A DNA stretch of 64,000 nucleotides from positions 1,736,001-1,800,000 of the forward strand of contig NC_063076.1 in the NCBI RefSeq assembly GCF_022605165.1, read 5' to 3'. Below the pieces are notes generated by a model. That model searched no databases. It was not told the DNA's origin and worked only from the letters and a program-made list of their open reading frames with translations. Positions 41,900 to 52,700 of this stretch are shown piece by piece; position 1 is the stretch's first letter; each line of letters starts with the position of its first letter. Source of the DNA: Purpureocillium takamizusanense (lineage: Eukaryota > Ascomycota > Sordariomycetes > Hypocreales > Ophiocordycipitaceae). The position numbers were made by a program, and so were the translations under genes.

Positions 41900-43388
41900 C
41901 TGGTCGTGCTGAGCCCACCGAGGGCCTGTGGATAAGGGCTTTGCTCGGGGCAGAGGTCGCTGGGAGTAGCGAGCGTTTTTAAAAGGTTTGAGGAAGGATG
42001 TGGCATGGGAATGTCGTGGCTTGGTATCTGGCCAAGTAGCTGAGGATACAAGGTGGCGAGCCTACCGTCCTGGAATGGATACAAGTTCAGCACCATCATC
42101 ATTCGCGTATTCAATTCGTGATTGTCTGATGAGGCACAGCGGTTGTCCCATGATGACATGTTGTGGGCTTTGTCCACCTGAAGTCCGGACATGTCTCAGA
42201 CAAACTTCACAAGGCCACAGTCGTGTGGTGCCAAAGGTGTGTCGGAACAGAGTGCGCTGATGAATGATGAACGGACTCCATCAGCTCGTCTGCCTGTCGT
42301 CACCCATTCCACGAGGAAAACCACGTGGCTTGCGACGGACATGTATGATCCGCAAGATCCAGCAAGAGGCTAGACGGCCCGGCCAGCGACGAGAGTGTCC
42401 GCCCAAAACCCGTGGTTGATACCCGAGACGCCGACGGGGCCTGGGCTCCACAAGCCCAGTCCCGGCCCGAGGTTCTTTCTTTGCCTCTGGTGGAGGGAGG
42501 GCGAGAGGGCATTTGGGGAAGCTTGGGCGCGCGCGGGGGAGGAAAGGAAGGAGTGGGGGGGCGCGATCCGATCGCCACTCCGGGAGGGTCGGAGGCGCCG
42601 GGTTGCCGTCTGGCATTCCGCTGAAGAACCCCAGGGGCGGCCATTCGTGCCGAGCGGGGCATTTCCCTTGTCATCAGTCATTGGGGCGGGGGACATTATG
42701 CTTATTGTTACTTGTTGATAGCCGTTGGGGGCTGTCTGGAGGGCAGCCGAGTCACGGATACAGGGCTGGAAAATTCCCCATCGGCGGCCGATTTCGTCCG
42801 TCAAGCGCGACGTCATGACGACACCAGACAGGAATTGCTGTCTGGAACATCACGACGCGGTTCCTGCAGAATTTGCAACTACAAACTGGTGACTCCCACG
42901 GCCACGCCATAGAAAAGTTGACAGGGGTGGTGGTGGTGGTGGTTGTCGTTGCTGCTGTTCGTGACGGCGAGCGCAGGGTAGCGGTGCCCAAGTTCACGAC
43001 ACCCTTTGGCGGCTGACGCCACTGGCGCAACCCATCCCTGACCCGGCGGCGTCCAGCGACAAGCCCGACTCGTTAGATTGTTTTCCTCTGCAGCGGCGTC
43101 GTTCAGCCACAGGACAGGAGCGGTGCAGGTGCAAATGCCAAGCGGCCCGCAGCACGAGTCGGCGGGACCTTCGGACGGGAAGGTCGCGATGCTTGCCCGC
43201 CATGGACGACCATCGTCGCCATCGTCATCATCGGCCGCCTTTCTATAAGTAAGGCAGGAGGGGACCCGGCTGGAATCTCAGAGACCATCTTCATCATTAT
43301 CAACACCATCACCACCACCACACTGCTCACCAGTTGCGCAAAGCATCCATCCTCCTCCATCAACTATATCCCGACCACCCACCAGCCG
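41900..43388. other. Gene-poor gap upstream of the MDR oxidoreductase gene
   Basis: No gene is supported. A G-rich segment with GGGGGG runs lies at 42480-42600. GGTGGTGGTGGTGGTGG is at 42926-42942, and GATGGCGACGATGG-like words are near 43200-43220. A CACCATCACCACCACCACAC run lies just upstream of the next start (43303-43322), in its 5' leader. Open frames on both strands are overlapping shadows of GC-rich DNA. Confidence 0.5.
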
Positions 43389-44498
43389 ATGCGATCCTTC
43401 CTCTCCCTCAGACAGACCCGAGCCGCCTTCCACCAGATCCAACGCGCCAACATGACCATCACCCAGCTGCCCAAGCGGATCCGCGCCGTCCTGCAGCCGG
43501 ACCCCAAGACCGACGCCCTCGTCCTCGGCGAGACGGACCTGCCCGTGCCCAAGCCGGGCGACACCGAGGAGCACCTCGTCCAGATCAAGGGCACGGCCCC
43601 CTGCCTCAGCGAGCTGTCGTGGGAGCGCAACTTCCCCGACGTCTTCGACACGGGCCGCGAGCGCGTCCCCGGCACCGAGGGCGCCGGCATCGTCGTCACC
43701 TCACCCGCCGGCTCGCCCTTCAAGCCCGGCGACGAGGTCTACTTCCGCAACAACGCCAACCGCCGCGGCTGCCTCAGCGACTACACCCTCATCACCAAGA
43801 GCAGCCTGGCCCTCAAGCCCAAGACCCAGTCCTGGGTCGAGGCGTCGTGCACGCCCCTCAGCTCCCTGACCGCCTACCAGGCCCTGTTTGAGCACGGCGG
43901 GCTCGACCCCCGCGCCATCTCCACGCAGGACGCCGACCCCAAGGCCCGCGAGGCCAACGCCAAGCGCCGCGTCCTCATCACCGCCGCCGGCGGCAGCGTT
44001 GGCGGCTGGGCCGTCACCCTCGCCTCGGCCGCCGGCGCCGGCGCCGTCATCGCCGTCTCCGGCCCGCACGGCAAGGACGAGGTGCTCAAGGCCGGCGCCA
44101 CCGAGATCGTCGACTACACCCAACAGTCGGTCGATCAGTGGGCCGCCCAGGACCCCTCGCGCCAGTGCGACCTGGTCTTCGACTGCGTCGGCGGGAGCTC
44201 CCTCGCCGGCTGCTGGGCGGCCGTCAAGGACGGTGGCATCCTGCTCAGCGTCTCCGACTCGCCCGACCGCGTCCGGCCCGAGTCGGCCGCCGACAAGAAG
44301 CCCGTCGTCGCCAAGTGGTTCCTCGTCGACCCCCGCGGCAGCGACCTGAGCGAGATCACCAAAATTGTCGACGCCGGCATGGGCAAACCCCAGATTGACA
44401 GCGCCGTCCCTTTCGAAGACTTTCAGAAGGCATACGAGAAGGTCGACGGGCGCAAGGCCAGGGGCAAGGTGGTGATTAAGGTGACGGACACGGAGTAA
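43389..44498 (+). CDS. Medium-chain (MDR) zinc-less reductase, quinone oxidoreductase-like
   Basis: A single exon encodes 369 residues. The first ~21 residues (MRSFLSLRQTRAAFHQIQRA) are basic and free of acidic residues and could be a mitochondrial presequence. A second ATG follows at residue 22 (MTITQLP), which could give a cytosolic form. The core is a GroES-like domain (EEHLVQIKGTAPCLSELSW, VPGTEGAGIVV, FKPGDEVYFR) and a Rossmann domain with nucleotide loop ITAAGGSVGGWAVTLA, where the glycines bind NADPH. FDCVGGSSLAGCWAAVKDGG and AVPFEDFQKAYEKVDGRKARGK complete the family. The catalytic zinc Cys/His set of true alcohol dehydrogenases is not evident. The substrate is unknown. Confidence 0.87.
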   Translation: MRSFLSLRQTRAAFHQIQRANMTITQLPKRIRAVLQPDPKTDALVLGETDLPVPKPGDTEEHLVQIKGTAPCLSELSWERNFPDVFDTGRERVPGTEGAGIVVTSPAGSPFKPGDEVYFRNNANRRGCLSDYTLITKSSLALKPKTQSWVEASCTPLSSLTAYQALFEHGGLDPRAISTQDADPKAREANAKRRVLITAAGGSVGGWAVTLASAAGAGAVIAVSGPHGKDEVLKAGATEIVDYTQQSVDQWAAQDPSRQCDLVFDCVGGSSLAGCWAAVKDGGILLSVSDSPDRVRPESAADKKPVVAKWFLVDPRGSDLSEITKIVDAGMGKPQIDSAVPFEDFQKAYEKVDGRKARGKVVIKVTDTE

Positions 44499-45038
44499 TT
44501 GCTTGACGGATGGAGGAACGCGATGAAGAATCAATGGGCCACAGAAAAGGGAGCGGGCGCAATGAAGAGCAGTCCTGCGGCGCGCCAATTGGATGCCCCG
44601 GAGCTTGAATTGAAATATCTAGCGACGCCAATTAATGCAAGCAAATCATCTAATGAAAACTATCAGACAATTTCTCGTTGTGCAAAGTGAGACTTGTTGG
44701 GCTATGTTCAGGGTCCTGCAAAGTGCAACCTACGCAGTAACACAAGTCGCACTACCAGCCGCCATCACGTCCCCGCCGCAGACGTGTTAGTGCACTCAAT
44801 CAACAAAGCTTCCGATAAGACGGGCGCCCCGCAAAAAATTTTCCCAGACTCTGGCCGTCAACATCCAGAATGCGGGACCCTGTCAACTCTCCATCCCCGA
44901 TTCCCACCGCTTCCAACGCATTCAATCTTTCCCGTCGCGCGGCACTTCACCAGCCCGGCAGTGCGTGGACACGATCCGCCGCGGGCAACAGAAAGCCGCA
45001 CAACACTTTCGCTGCACGCGCGCAGCAGAGCAGCCGCG
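44499..45038. other. Spacer between MDR gene and tma23
   Basis: This tandem spacer holds a more AT-rich 3' end region (44590-44690) and the tma23 promoter. The frame is open in phase with tma23 from 44694, but the conserved protein starts at 45039. Confidence 0.5.
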
Positions 45039-45665
45039 ATGGACGCCCACGCCCTCCTCACCTCGCAGGGCTGGCGCGGCAAGGGCCACTCCCTCCACAA
45101 GACCGACGACGCCATCGGCCTGGCCAAGCCCCTGCTGCTCTCTCGCAAGGACGACACGCGCGGCCTCGGCACCAAGCAACACTTCACCAGCGACCAGTGG
45201 TGGATGAACGCCTTTGACGAGCAGCTCAAGGGCCTCGACACCTCCAAGGACGGAAAGGTGCTGCAGACGGTCACAACGGGCAAGCTCAACTCCATCGAAA
45301 AGGGCTCGCTCGGGCGCTGGTACCTATACGCCTCGTTCGTGAAGGGGGGCTTCCTGGAGGGGACGGTGCGTAACGAGGAGGACAAGGACTCGTCCTCATC
45401 GACGGACTCGGACGACTTGACGCCCAAGACGGACGACGACCCCGCGCCGAAAAAAGAAACCAAGGAAGAGCGAGGGGCGAGAAAAGAGGCCAAGAGGAAA
45501 CGCAAGGAGGAGCGCGCAAAGGCTAGGGCGGCGCGTCGCGAGCGCAAGGCCGCCAAGGCCAGCAGGTCTGCCTCGAGTTCAGACGCTGACGACGAGAAGC
45601 GGAGGCGGCGCGCCAAGAAGGAGGAAAAACGGCGCAAGAGAAAAGAGAAGGAATCCAAGTCATGA
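45039..45665 (+). CDS. tma23: Nucleolar G-patch-like ribosome biogenesis protein Tma23
   Basis: The 208-residue protein begins MDAHALLTSQGWRGKGHSLH, the G-patch-like start of the Tma23 family. IGLAKPLLLSRKDDTRGLG and DQWWMNAFDEQLKGLD follow, then GSLGRWYLYASFVKGGFLEG. The C-terminal half is a Lys/Arg/Glu-rich tail (KRKRKEERAKARAARRERKA and more), as in yeast Tma23, a nucleolar protein that co-purifies with pre-ribosomes. An open frame extends upstream to 44694, but the start at 45039 fits the family and has a purine-rich GCCGCGATGG context. The family call rests on the spaced motifs; sequence identity cannot be measured here. Confidence 0.85.
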   Translation: MDAHALLTSQGWRGKGHSLHKTDDAIGLAKPLLLSRKDDTRGLGTKQHFTSDQWWMNAFDEQLKGLDTSKDGKVLQTVTTGKLNSIEKGSLGRWYLYASFVKGGFLEGTVRNEEDKDSSSSTDSDDLTPKTDDDPAPKKETKEERGARKEAKRKRKEERAKARAARRERKAAKASRSASSSDADDEKRRRRAKKEEKRRKRKEKESKS

Positions 45666-45816
45666 CAAGCGTGCAAATCGCGAGGCCCCGAGTAAGGGCA
45701 CATGGGCTTGCAAGTCTGGCTGGGTGAAAGACAACACTGCATAGGCACGGCGTTTGGTTGCGGCGACTCGTTTGATACCCGAACGGATAATGAATAGAAT
45801 TAGATTGCATAGACCT
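45666..45816. other. Short convergent gap between tma23 and thg1
   Basis: The 3' ends of two convergent genes are only 151 bases apart, so their transcripts probably overlap. An AT-rich stretch (GATAATGAATAGAATTAGATTG) lies at 45785-45806. Confidence 0.6.
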
Positions 45817-47040
45817 TCACGTTTCTTTCGGGGCCTTGCCTGGCTTGCCCGACAATATCCACGGCCGTCGGTCCCAAAAGTCGTCTTTAATGATGTCTAG
45901 ATGCTCCACCACGACCCGCGCCTTGGAGCGCCGCTTCTTGTCCTTGTCGGCCTGCGTCTTGGACTGCTGCACGGGCTCGGCCAGGTTGTCCATTTCCTGC
46001 GCTACTTGATTGCTGTCCGCGTCGACGAGCTCGTACTGACTTTGTTAGAGGTGCTCTGAGCTAGGTGATCCATGAAACTCACATCTCGGAAGACGACGCT
46101 GCCCTTTTTGTAAATCTCCGGCTCGTTGTTGTAGTTGATGTGGAAGCGCGAAAACAAAATCTCGTTCTTGTCGGAGGCCAGAGTGCCCTAGTCAGGTCAG
46201 CACCGGCTCATATCGGGTGGGCGGTCGCCTTACCGCCAGCGTCTTCTCAGCCTCTTTATTGTCTAAGCCACCGAGCTGTATCAGAGCCCAAAAAGTGGTA
46301 TTGTAAAGATTGTTGATGTGACCTTGATAGATTAGCGAATGCCGACTCGCCGGGTGTGGCACGTCTCACAATCTACCTGCCGCCAGCTCAGGTAGTCCCG
46401 CAGATTCTGGACGCCGGGGTAAACCACTGCGCGTCCATCAAAGGTAGGGAGCGGGTATGTGAGGGGAGCATCGGGAAAGTACGTTGGCCAGGAGTAGACG
46501 TAGTTGGCGGTGAAGGTGGAAACGATGGTGCTGACGAGTTTGCTGGACGGTGTGAGCATAGAGACGTGAGTCTGGATGGGGAGGCGGGGTAGCGAACCTG
46601 GCTCGCCGCTCAAACAGACTGCAAGATTTATGGAATACAAAACTTTATCCAGTTAGATTAGATGACACGCAAGCGTGAGAGGAGACTACCTGTATTCGTC
46701 GCTGATGCCGTATCCGATGGTGATCTCGGGTAAGTCTGCGACGACAGCCTTGGCCGCCGCATTCATAAGATCTAAAGCCCTCCGGTCGTTGGGCTTTTCG
46801 AAGCCATACTTGGCACACATTCTAGGGCATGTTGTAAGAGAAACGCACACAGGGCGGTGGTACAGGGCTCATACTTTGTGAAGCCCCGGCCATCGATGCG
46901 CACGACGATCCATGTATTCGGCAGCAGTGAGTCGGGCTGCTCAAAGTTGCGCACATATTCGAATCTGCTCTGGTCAGCACTTGGAAATAACGTCTCACCG
47001 GATATCAAGAGTAGGAGACCTCTCACTTTGAGTTTGCCAT
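45817..47040 (-). CDS. thg1: tRNA-His guanylyltransferase Thg1
   Basis: Thg1 adds the extra G(-1) to the 5' end of tRNA-His, the identity mark needed for its charging. It is a reverse (3'-5') polymerase. Eight exons fit, all phase-consistent: 47027-47040, 46875-46964, 46690-46821, 46598-46642, 46370-46542, 46234-46322, 46083-46187 and 45817-46035, giving 288 residues. Metal-binding D29 ([11 protein letters not shown]) and D76/E77 ([15 protein letters not shown]) match the known catalytic residues. Further family blocks are [38 protein letters not shown] and [19 protein letters not shown]. The 45-base exon 4 restores SFVFHKSC via the weak acceptor ATAAAG; the stronger TTGCAG acceptor 22 bases further on would delete it. 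The first exon has 14 coding bases. Confidence 0.95.
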
Positions 47041-47381
47041 TGTGCCGACTCTTGCGCACAGGCGGCTCTGGTGAGATTGTGATCTTGTTAGAGTCAAGCA
47101 AGACTCATGCAAAAGCCAGAGCTCACGATGTTAGTGCAGCAATGTCCTCCCCCCCCGCGGTGGGGTTGGCCGGATTGGGTGAGCTGGATACTAGCGCTGT
47201 TATGCCAACGCCGGGGCGTGCGGCCGGCGGGCCTTTTTTTCGCAGCCTCGCGCGGGACACGATTCCAGCGACCAGCAACCACACACGCAGCCTCTCGCGG
47301 CAAACGCATGCCCCCTTGGCCTCGCCCGATGCCTCACCACCCTTCGGTCACCTGACGAATCCCTTCGTCGCAGTCGCAACC
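47041..47381. promoter_or_regulatory. Divergent promoter region, thg1 / swd1
   Basis: This 341-base gap is the only control region for two divergent housekeeping genes. The frame is open upstream of the swd1 ATG, but the conserved Swd1 N-terminus starts at 47382. No strong TATA box is seen. Confidence 0.6.
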
Positions 47382-48842
47382 ATGAATCTGCTCCTCTCCG
47401 ACGACTACCTGCTTCAGGACTACCCTGAAAGCATCACCAACACGATCCGCTCCGGCCATTCGACCATGCTGCGGTTCAATCGCAAGGGCGACTACCTCGC
47501 GTCCGGCCGGGTCGACGGCACCGTCTCCATCTGGGACCTCGAGACGATGGGCGTTGCGAGGAAGTTGAGAGGACACAATAAGAGCATCACATTTCTCAGC
47601 TGGTCGCGGTGCGGACGGTATCTGCTGTCCACGTGCCAGGGCTGGAAGGCCATTCTCTGGGACCTGAAGGATGGGCAGAGGTTGCGCGAGGTGCGCTTTC
47701 GCGCGCCAGCCTACATGGCGGAGCTGCACCCCTGGAACCAGTACGCGCACGATGCGATTGTGTGACGCGACATCGTTGCTGACTAGCGCAGCCTACAGTT
47801 TGTCGCGTCCCTCTTTGAGGAGCAGCCGGTCCTCGTCGACATGACCGAACCTGTCGACGTCAAGCACATACTGCCCTCGGCCCCGAAACGCGCCAACGCT
47901 GACGGCGATGCAGCTCTCAAGGAGAAGCAGGCCAAAGAAGACGCGAAACAGATGACGACATCGGCCATCTGGACGATAGCGGGCGATCACATCATCGCAG
48001 GCACGAGCAAAGGCAAGCTCAACATCATCGACGCGAGAACGCTCGAGATCATCTACTCCGAAAAAATATGTGGCGGTGTCATAACTACAATGCGCATGAC
48101 CGGGTCCGGTAGGGAGCTCCTGGTCAACTCGCAAGACCGCATCATTCGCACATTCCGAATACCGAACCTGTCGGTGGAAGACTTGGACCCCGATACGATA
48201 CAGGTGCCCCTCGAACACAAGTTTCAGGACGTCGTCAATAAGCTGTCGTGGAACCACGTCACGTTTAGTGCAACCGGCGAGTACGTTGCCGCCTCGACGT
48301 ATAACAACCATGAGCTGTACGTATGGGAGCGGAATCATGGCAGCTTAGTGTGCATGCTCAAGGACCCAAAGGAGGAGCAGGGCGTCATAGAGTGGCACCC
48401 TTCCCGAGCGCTCCTAGCAGCATGCGGGCTAGAAACGGGGCGGATATACATATGGTCGGTGGTGAGTCCTCAGAAGTGGTCGGCGCTGGCGCCAGACTTT
48501 GCCGAGGTGGAGGAGAACGTCGAGTACATCGAGCGGGAGGACGAGTTCGACATTTACGCGCAGGAGGAGATACACCGGCGGCGACTCGATGCCGAGGACG
48601 AGGACGTGGACGTCTTGACGCTAGACCCGACCAAGTTTGACGACGATGTTGACGGGTTTTGCATGCCCATCCTCTTCAATCTTGGCGAGAGCGACAGCGA
48701 AGACGAGTTCATTGCGGTGTCGACGGGGACGATGCGGCGGCGAAGTCCGGGCGAGGGCCAGAGCGATGGTGACGGGGTGGCCGACGCGGCGCCCGCCAAG
48801 AGGGGGCCCGCTGGCAGGGGAGGCCGAAGCAGGAAAAAGTGA
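47382..48842 (+). CDS. swd1: COMPASS histone H3K4 methyltransferase subunit Swd1 (RbBP5), WD40
   Basis: Swd1/RbBP5 is a core WD40 subunit of the COMPASS complex, which methylates histone H3 lysine 4 at transcribed genes. Two exons (47382-47740 and 47792-48842) give 469 residues. The start MNLLLSDDYLLQDYPESI and the repeats SGHSTMLRFNRKGDYLASGR and RGHNKSITFLSWSRCGRYLL are typical. The intron (CAGTACGC donor, GCGCAG acceptor) joins AELHPWN to HLQFVASLFEEQPVLVDM. The conserved tail block is IYIWSVVSPQKWSALAPDF followed by VEENVEYIEREDEFDI, the hallmark of this family. The C-terminus is Gly/Arg/Lys-rich. It sits next to RPB1, the polymerase whose C-terminal domain recruits COMPASS in other species, though linkage is probably coincidental. 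Confidence 0.95.
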
Positions 48843-49769
48843 AGTATACTGTAGCCATAGCTTCACGCACGCACTGCGCCCAGTAATTGACCAGAGTGAA
48901 ATAACCGATGGGTCGTCGAACAATAATGTGAGCATGTCTTGATTGAGTGGTGCACGCGTCACCAGCCGGGACGGGTAGCTGTTTGAGTCACCCCGGCGTC
49001 CTGGAGGCCACTGGCTGTCGGCGGCCAGTGGCGCGACCAGGTGTCAAGGGTGAGGCAAGGCGAGGGAGCCTCATCAGGTCTTGCTACCCCGAGATGAGGG
49101 CTAGCGAGCATAGCAGACAGAATAGTGGAAGCAGGCTGCAGTGGTGCGCTGTCGACCTACTGTGCGAGTTATTGTGTAGCCCGCTTACTAACTTGGTGGC
49201 CCATTTGTCAGTAATACCCAGCTTGTTCATGCCTGAGGCACAACTGTCATGGCGCAGGGGCGTCCCCGTGTCCTAAACAGGACTAGCGCCGTCTCCCCCG
49301 TGGCCAGCCTACAACTCCAGATTCTTCCTGGCCACCCTCTGACGAGTCGCCTCAACCCACGACAAACTCTGCCTCACGGCTCCAGCTCATCACAACGCGC
49401 GTCGGACATCGCGCGCAGCGCATCGAAGCACGTCCGGAAGTGCTACACGGACTGCCGAATCGCGTTCTGACGACTTTGACGACTTGCGAGGCGCTGGCGA
49501 CGGGGGAGACGAGCTTGAGGTTCTCCTGGGCCGCTGGCCAGGACGGGGCGCTGCTGGGCCGCCATCCGCCACTCGCGCACGACTGCGATTTCCATCAAAC
49601 GAACGCGCTATCGAGTCTTTGACAAGCTTCCGCTTGGCGCGAATTTGAGTTTTGGGGGGATTTTGTTGTCTTTTCGCGACCGCGCGGCGCGTTTTTCTGA
49701 TCTCCGCCCAGTCCGATCCTCCACGTTCACGGTGCCCGTGCGGCGATCATCACAACAACAATCGCAACC
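48843..49769. other. Spacer between swd1 and RPB1
   Basis: This tandem spacer of 0.9 kb holds the swd1 3' end and the RPB1 promoter/leader. The last 100 bases before the ATG at 49770 contain TTTTGGGGGGATTTTGTTGTCTTTTCG. No other gene is supported. Confidence 0.5.
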
Positions 49770-52700
49770 ATGGCGAACCTTCACTTTACGCATTCGAGCG
49801 CTCCGCTCAAGACGGTCGAGGAGATTCAGTTCGGCCTCATGTCTCCCGAGGAGATCAAGAACATGAGCGTCGCCCACATTCTTTACCCCGAGACCATGGA
49901 GGAGAACAAGACCAAGCCGCGCGACGGCGGACTCAACGACCCTCTTCTGGGTTCCATCGATCGGCAGTTCAAGTGCAAGACCTGCGCGCAGGCGATGGGT
50001 GAATGTCCCGGCCACTTCGGCCACATCGAGCTGGCCAAGCCGGTCTACCATCCAGGCTTCATCAAGAAGGTCAAGAAGATCTTGGAGATTGTCTGCCATA
50101 ACTGCAGCAAGGTGTTGTCCGATACTGTTAGTCTATGCTGATAACTGCAAGGTATTTCTGGGACTTGATAGATGCTAACCTGGTTTGAACAGAGCGATCC
50201 AGAGTTCGTTGCCGCGATCAACACGCGAGACCCAAAGCTCCGTTTCAACCGAGTCTGGGCCGTGTGCAAGAAGAAGCGCAAGTGCGAGAATGAGGACCGC
50301 CAGAGCAAGGACAAGGATGAGGACTTTGTGCCCGGGATGAAAGCCGCGCCTGCGAACAACCACGGTGGATGCGGTAACGTGCAGCCCGCCGTTCGCCAGG
50401 CCGCCCTGCAACTCAAGGCTGCCTTTGATGTCGTGCAGGAGGATGGGCCTAAGAGGCGAGAGACCGTCCCGATCACGCCAGAGATGGCTCACGGAATCTT
50501 GCGGCGCATTTCCGAACAGGATATGCGACACATGGGCCTCAACTCCGACTACGCTCGCCCAGAATGGATGATCGTCACAGTCCTCCCGGTCCCCCCTCCC
50601 CCAGTCCGACCCAGCATTTCCATGGATGGCACGGGCACGGGCATGCGGAACGAGGATGACTTGACGTACAAGCTGGGTGATATCATCCGCGCAAACGGCA
50701 ATGTCAAGCAAGCTATCCGTGAAGGATCCCCGCAGCACATTGCGCGCGATTTTGAAGAGTTGCTGCAATACCACGTGGCCACATACATGGACAACGACAT
50801 CGCTGGACAGCCTCGTGCGTTGCAGAAGAGTGGCAGACCAGTCAAGGCCATTCGAGCTCGCTTAAAGGGCAAGGAAGGACGTCTCAGAGGCAACTTGATG
50901 GGAAAGCGTGTCGACTTCTCGGCTCGAACTGTCATCACGGGCGACGCCAATCTTTCTCTCCACGAGGTCGGTGTTCCTCGCAGCATTGCCAGGACACTCA
51001 CATATCCGGAGACGGTGACCCCGTACAATATTGGCAAGCTGCATCAGCTCGTCGAGAACGGTCCCAACGAGCACCCCGGCGCCAAGTACGTCATCCGATC
51101 TGATGGCACTCGCATCGATCTGCGACACCACAGGCGTGCCGCTCAAATTTCCTTGGAGTACGGGTGGAAGGTCGAGCGTCATCTCATGGACGGTGACTAT
51201 ATTATTTTCAACCGCCAGCCTTCTCTGCACAAGGAGTCGATGATGGGTCACCGCGTCCGCGTAATGCCCTACTCGACGTTCCGGCTGAATCTGTCGGTCA
51301 CGTCGCCATACAACGCCGATTTCGATGGTGACGAAATGAACTTGCACGTTCCCCAGAGCGAAGAGACCCGGGCTGAGGTGAAGGAACTTTGCCTCGTGCC
51401 GAACAACATCGTCTCACCTCAAAAGAACGGTCCTCTGATGGGCATTGTCCAGGACTCCCTTGCCGGAGTCTACAAGCTGTGCCGTCGAGACACCTTCATT
51501 GACAAGGAGATGGTTCAGAACCTGATGCTGTGGGTTCCCAACTGGGATGGTGTCATTCCGCCTCCAGCCATCTTGAAGCCGCGGCCCAGATGGACAGGCA
51601 AGCAGATTATTTCCATGGTCATTCCTCAGGAAATCAGCCTGAACAGCCCTGAAGGAGACAACCCAGACCTTCCGCCCAAGGATGCTGGCGTTCTCATTCA
51701 AAGTGGCCAGTTGATGTACGGCCTGCTGAAGAAGAAGAACGTGGGTTCTGCCGCCGGAGGTATCGTCCACCTCTGCTACAACGAGCTCGGCCCGGAGGGA
51801 GCTATGGCTTTCCTGAATGGCGTGCAGCAAGTGGTCACCTATTGGCTTCTGCACAACGGCCACAGCATTGGTATCGGCGATACTGTTCCCGACAAACAGA
51901 CCATTGAGAAGGTCCAGGTGCACATCGATACGCAAAAGGCCGAGGTGGCCCGGCTCACGGCCATGGCTACGGCCAACGAGCTGGAGGCTCTTCCTGGTAT
52001 GAATGTGCGAGCGACATTCGAGAACAAGGTCTCCATGGCTCTCAACCAAGCCCGTGACCAGGCCGGTACGACCACGCAAAGAAGTCTGAAGGATTCGAAC
52101 AACGCCGTCACAATGGCCGAATCCGGATCCAAGGGATCGTCTATCAACATCTCCCAAATGACGGCGCTCGTCGGTCAGCAAATTGTTGAGGGCAAACGCA
52201 TTCCGTTCGGCTTCAAGTACAGGACCTTGCCTCACTTCACAAAGGACGATTATTCGCCCGAGGCTCGTGGCTTTGTCGAAAACTCGTATCTCCGAGGCTT
52301 GACTCCGACTGAGTTCTTCTTCCACGCCATGGCTGGTCGCGAAGGTCTCATTGATACCGCAGTCAAGACTGCCGAGACGGGTTACATTCAGCGACGTTTG
52401 GTCAAGGCTCTTGAGGATCTCAGCGCGCGGTACGATGGAACTGTTCGCAACTCGCTGGGCGACATTATTCAGTTCCTGTACGGCGAGGACGGTCTCGATG
52501 CTATGTGCATTGAGAAGCAGAAGCTGGGTATCCTGAAGATGTCTGATGCGGCTTTCGAGAAAAAGTACCGCCTGGATCTTGCCAGTCCACCGGAGTGGTT
52601 CAAGGCGGACTACGAATATGGCAACGAGCTCACTGGCGACAAGGCCTCCATGTCTCTCCTCGACGAGGAATGGGACGCTCTCCTGCACGACCGCCGCGAG

